The notes under the pieces: model-generated
Seen by the model: the letters and a program-made list of their open reading frames with translations, nothing else
Databases searched by the model: none
What the model was told of the DNA's origin: nothing
Shown here: positions 62,490-64,000 of the stretch, piece after piece
Position numbering within the stretch: position 1 is the stretch's first letter
Layout: each line of letters begins with the position of its first letter
Position numbers and translations under genes: made by a program
NCBI GenBank assembly: GCA_947476925.1
Contig: CANJSF010000013.1
Coordinates: 1 to 64,000, forward strand
Length of the DNA stretch: 64,000 nucleotides
From: Rhodospirillaceae bacterium
GTDB lineage: Bacteria > Pseudomonadota > Alphaproteobacteria > Rhodospirillales > Rhodospirillaceae
Direction of reading: 5' to 3'

Positions 62490-64000
62490 ATGAAATTAAA
62501 CAAAACGCTGTTGGCCGGTGTTTCGCTGCTGGCATTTGGCAGCATCGACACGGCTTCGGCCCAAAACGCCCAAAGCGCGCAAGCCGGCGGATTGGAAGAG
62601 ATTATTGTGACTGCGCGAAAGCGCGCAGAGTCAGTGCAAGATGTGCCGCTCTCAATCACAGCGTTTTCGGCCAAGACCATTCAACAAGCCGCCATCGTCG
62701 ATGTGCGTGACGTTGCAAGGCTGGCACCGAACGTCACATTGCAAACCACGGGCGGCGCAGGAACGGGACGATTTATTCCGAACCTGACATTCCGCGGACT
62801 GCAAAACGTATTCCCGCAACCACGCGCCCAAGTCGGTGCTGTGTTCGTCGACGGCAATTACGTGCTCGGCGGTGTCAACGCTGTGAACACCAGCGACGTC
62901 GAGCGCATCGAAGTGCTGCGTGGACCACAGAACGCCTATTTCGGCCGCAACACATTTGCCGGTGCAATCAACTTTATCACCAAGACGCCGGGCAACACGT
63001 TTAAAGCCGAAGGCGAATTTTCCGGCAGTGTGCGCAGCGCTTACAGCACCAGCATCAGCGCCGAAGGTCCGGTGATCGAGGACCGGTTAGCAGCCCGCGC
63101 CAATGTTTCATATCGCGATAAAAGCGGACACTACGTGGCGCAAGACGGCGGGCGTCTTGGCAACGAAAGCACCAAATCAGTCAGTATGACGTTCAATGCC
63201 ACACCAACGGATAACTTTTCGATCCGTGTTCGCGGCAACTATCAGAAAGACAGCGATGGCCCCGGCCAAGTCGTCAATCTAAGTCCGCAGCTCATTGGCG
63301 ACACCTGCGGTGCACGTCGTATCAATAAAGGTACCAATCTCGCCGGTGCCACTGGGTTTAATGTCTCGCTGCCCTACTTCTGCGATTCAATTCCTGGCAT
63401 TTCGCAACTCGGCGAAAAAATCGTATCCACGAATACGTCGCTTCGTAGCCCGCTGCTTGGGTCGCTCGGAAACCCCGACAGCCTTATTAACGTCTTCTCT
63501 AATAACAGTTTGAATGATCCCCAATGGAACAAGGCACCGAAACCGGATGGCCTTGGGTTGAACCGCGAAATTCGTTCGGTCAGCATTCAGGGCCAATACG
63601 AACTGGAAAACGGTATCACGATCGGAGCCAATTATGGTTTTGATCAGAATTATCAGTCGTTGCTTCTGGATAGCGACCGGACAAACGTCGAAACAAGCTA
63701 CGCTTACATTCCAACGTTTTCGCGAACCTATAATTCCGAAGCGCGCATACGGTCATCCCAGAACCAGGCTATTCGCTGGTTAATTGGCGGCACGTATTTC
63801 AAGTCGTACTTTGCCAGCAACTTCGGTGGTGGCGGAACGTTGCAATACGTTGCACGTACGTTGCCCACCCAGCCCTTGAGAACAGCAGCACTGACGACAG
63901 GCGCACTGAATGGCAATCCGTTGTCGACGAACGAAGCTGCCAGTGTTCGTGGTGCCTTCGCTTCAGTCGACTGGGACATCTTCGATGCCCTCACGGCGAC
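62490..64000 (+). CDS. TonB-dependent receptor (3'-truncated by window end)
   Basis: The frame opens at ATG 62490 and stays open to the window end (about 503 codons). A signal peptide (MKLNKTLLAGVSLLAFG..., cleaved near ASA-QNA) is followed by GGLEEIIVTARKRAESVQDV, a TonB-box/plug start typical of receptors from sphingomonad- and caulobacter-like bacteria. The plug then has VDVRDVARLAPNV and VERIEVLRGPQNAYFGRN, and the start of the beta-barrel follows. It imports an iron complex or another large solute across the outer membrane, powered by TonB. The ligand cannot be told. A 253-base gap separates it from rne. Confidence 0.93.
   Translation, partial: MKLNKTLLAGVSLLAFGSIDTASAQNAQSAQAGGLEEIIVTARKRAESVQDVPLSITAFSAKTIQQAAIVDVRDVARLAPNVTLQTTGGAGTGRFIPNLTFRGLQNVFPQPRAQVGAVFVDGNYVLGGVNAVNTSDVERIEVLRGPQNAYFGRNTFAGAINFITKTPGNTFKAEGEFSGSVRSAYSTSISAEGPVIEDRLAARANVSYRDKSGHYVAQDGGRLGNESTKSVSMTFNATPTDNFSIRVRGNYQKDSDGPGQVVNLSPQLIGDTCGARRINKGTNLAGATGFNVSLPYFCDSIPGISQLGEKIVSTNTSLRSPLLGSLGNPDSLINVFSNNSLNDPQWNKAPKPDGLGLNREIRSVSIQGQYELENGITIGANYGFDQNYQSLLLDSDRTNVETSYAYIPTFSRTYNSEARIRSSQNQAIRWLIGGTYFKSYFASNFGGGGTLQYVARTLPTQPLRTAALTTGALNGNPLSTNEAASVRGAFASVDWDIFDALTA

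Overview
The window looks like chromosomal DNA of a moderately GC-rich alphaproteobacterium. The evidence is an RNase E with a long acidic insertion, the rne / amidase / PBP1A / prfB gene set, an Rrf2-cysteine desulfurase-ferredoxin cluster, and PAS_5, DUF455 and DUF4864 proteins. A TonB-dependent receptor and many exported proteins add to this. I cannot assign a genus.

Layout. 0.4-8.7 kb is a sulfur and tRNA area: tRNA-Met, a periplasmic rhodanese, mnmA, then (reading leftward) an Rrf2 regulator, a cysteine desulfurase and a [2Fe-2S] ferredoxin. Between mnmA and the ferredoxin lies a 1317-residue protein made of 164 octapeptide units with no insertions or deletions. 9-20.4 kb is mostly housekeeping: an alpha/beta hydrolase, anmK, tyrS, a YhdP/AsmA-like protein, glnE, a Bcp peroxiredoxin, a DUF455 protein and an exported protein. 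20.4-27.2 kb holds a frameshifted cysteine-rich secreted protein, a palindromic repeat, a MAPEG protein, prfB with its programmed frameshift, an S8 protease and PBP1A.

27.6-57 kb looks like accessory DNA between PBP1A and its usual neighbour amiC. It holds a DUF5681 gene, a second palindromic repeat, a fasciclin tandem duplication, TspO and SOUL heme-type proteins, an exported methyltransferase, two hydrolases with His in place of the nucleophile Ser, a nitrilase-fold protein without its Cys, a patatin-aldehyde dehydrogenase pair, an aldo/keto reductase, a YbhGFSR-type exporter with its TetR regulator and operator, an OprB-like porin between two related membrane proteins of unknown family, and a hybrid histidine kinase with its response regulator. 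57.3-64 kb returns to core genes: amiC and rne (divergent), then the start of a TonB-dependent receptor cut by the window end.

Most striking are the octapeptide protein, whose charged units recur about every 3.44 units, and the porin flanked by two paralogous membrane proteins. Calls rest on reading motifs by eye. No database search was run.
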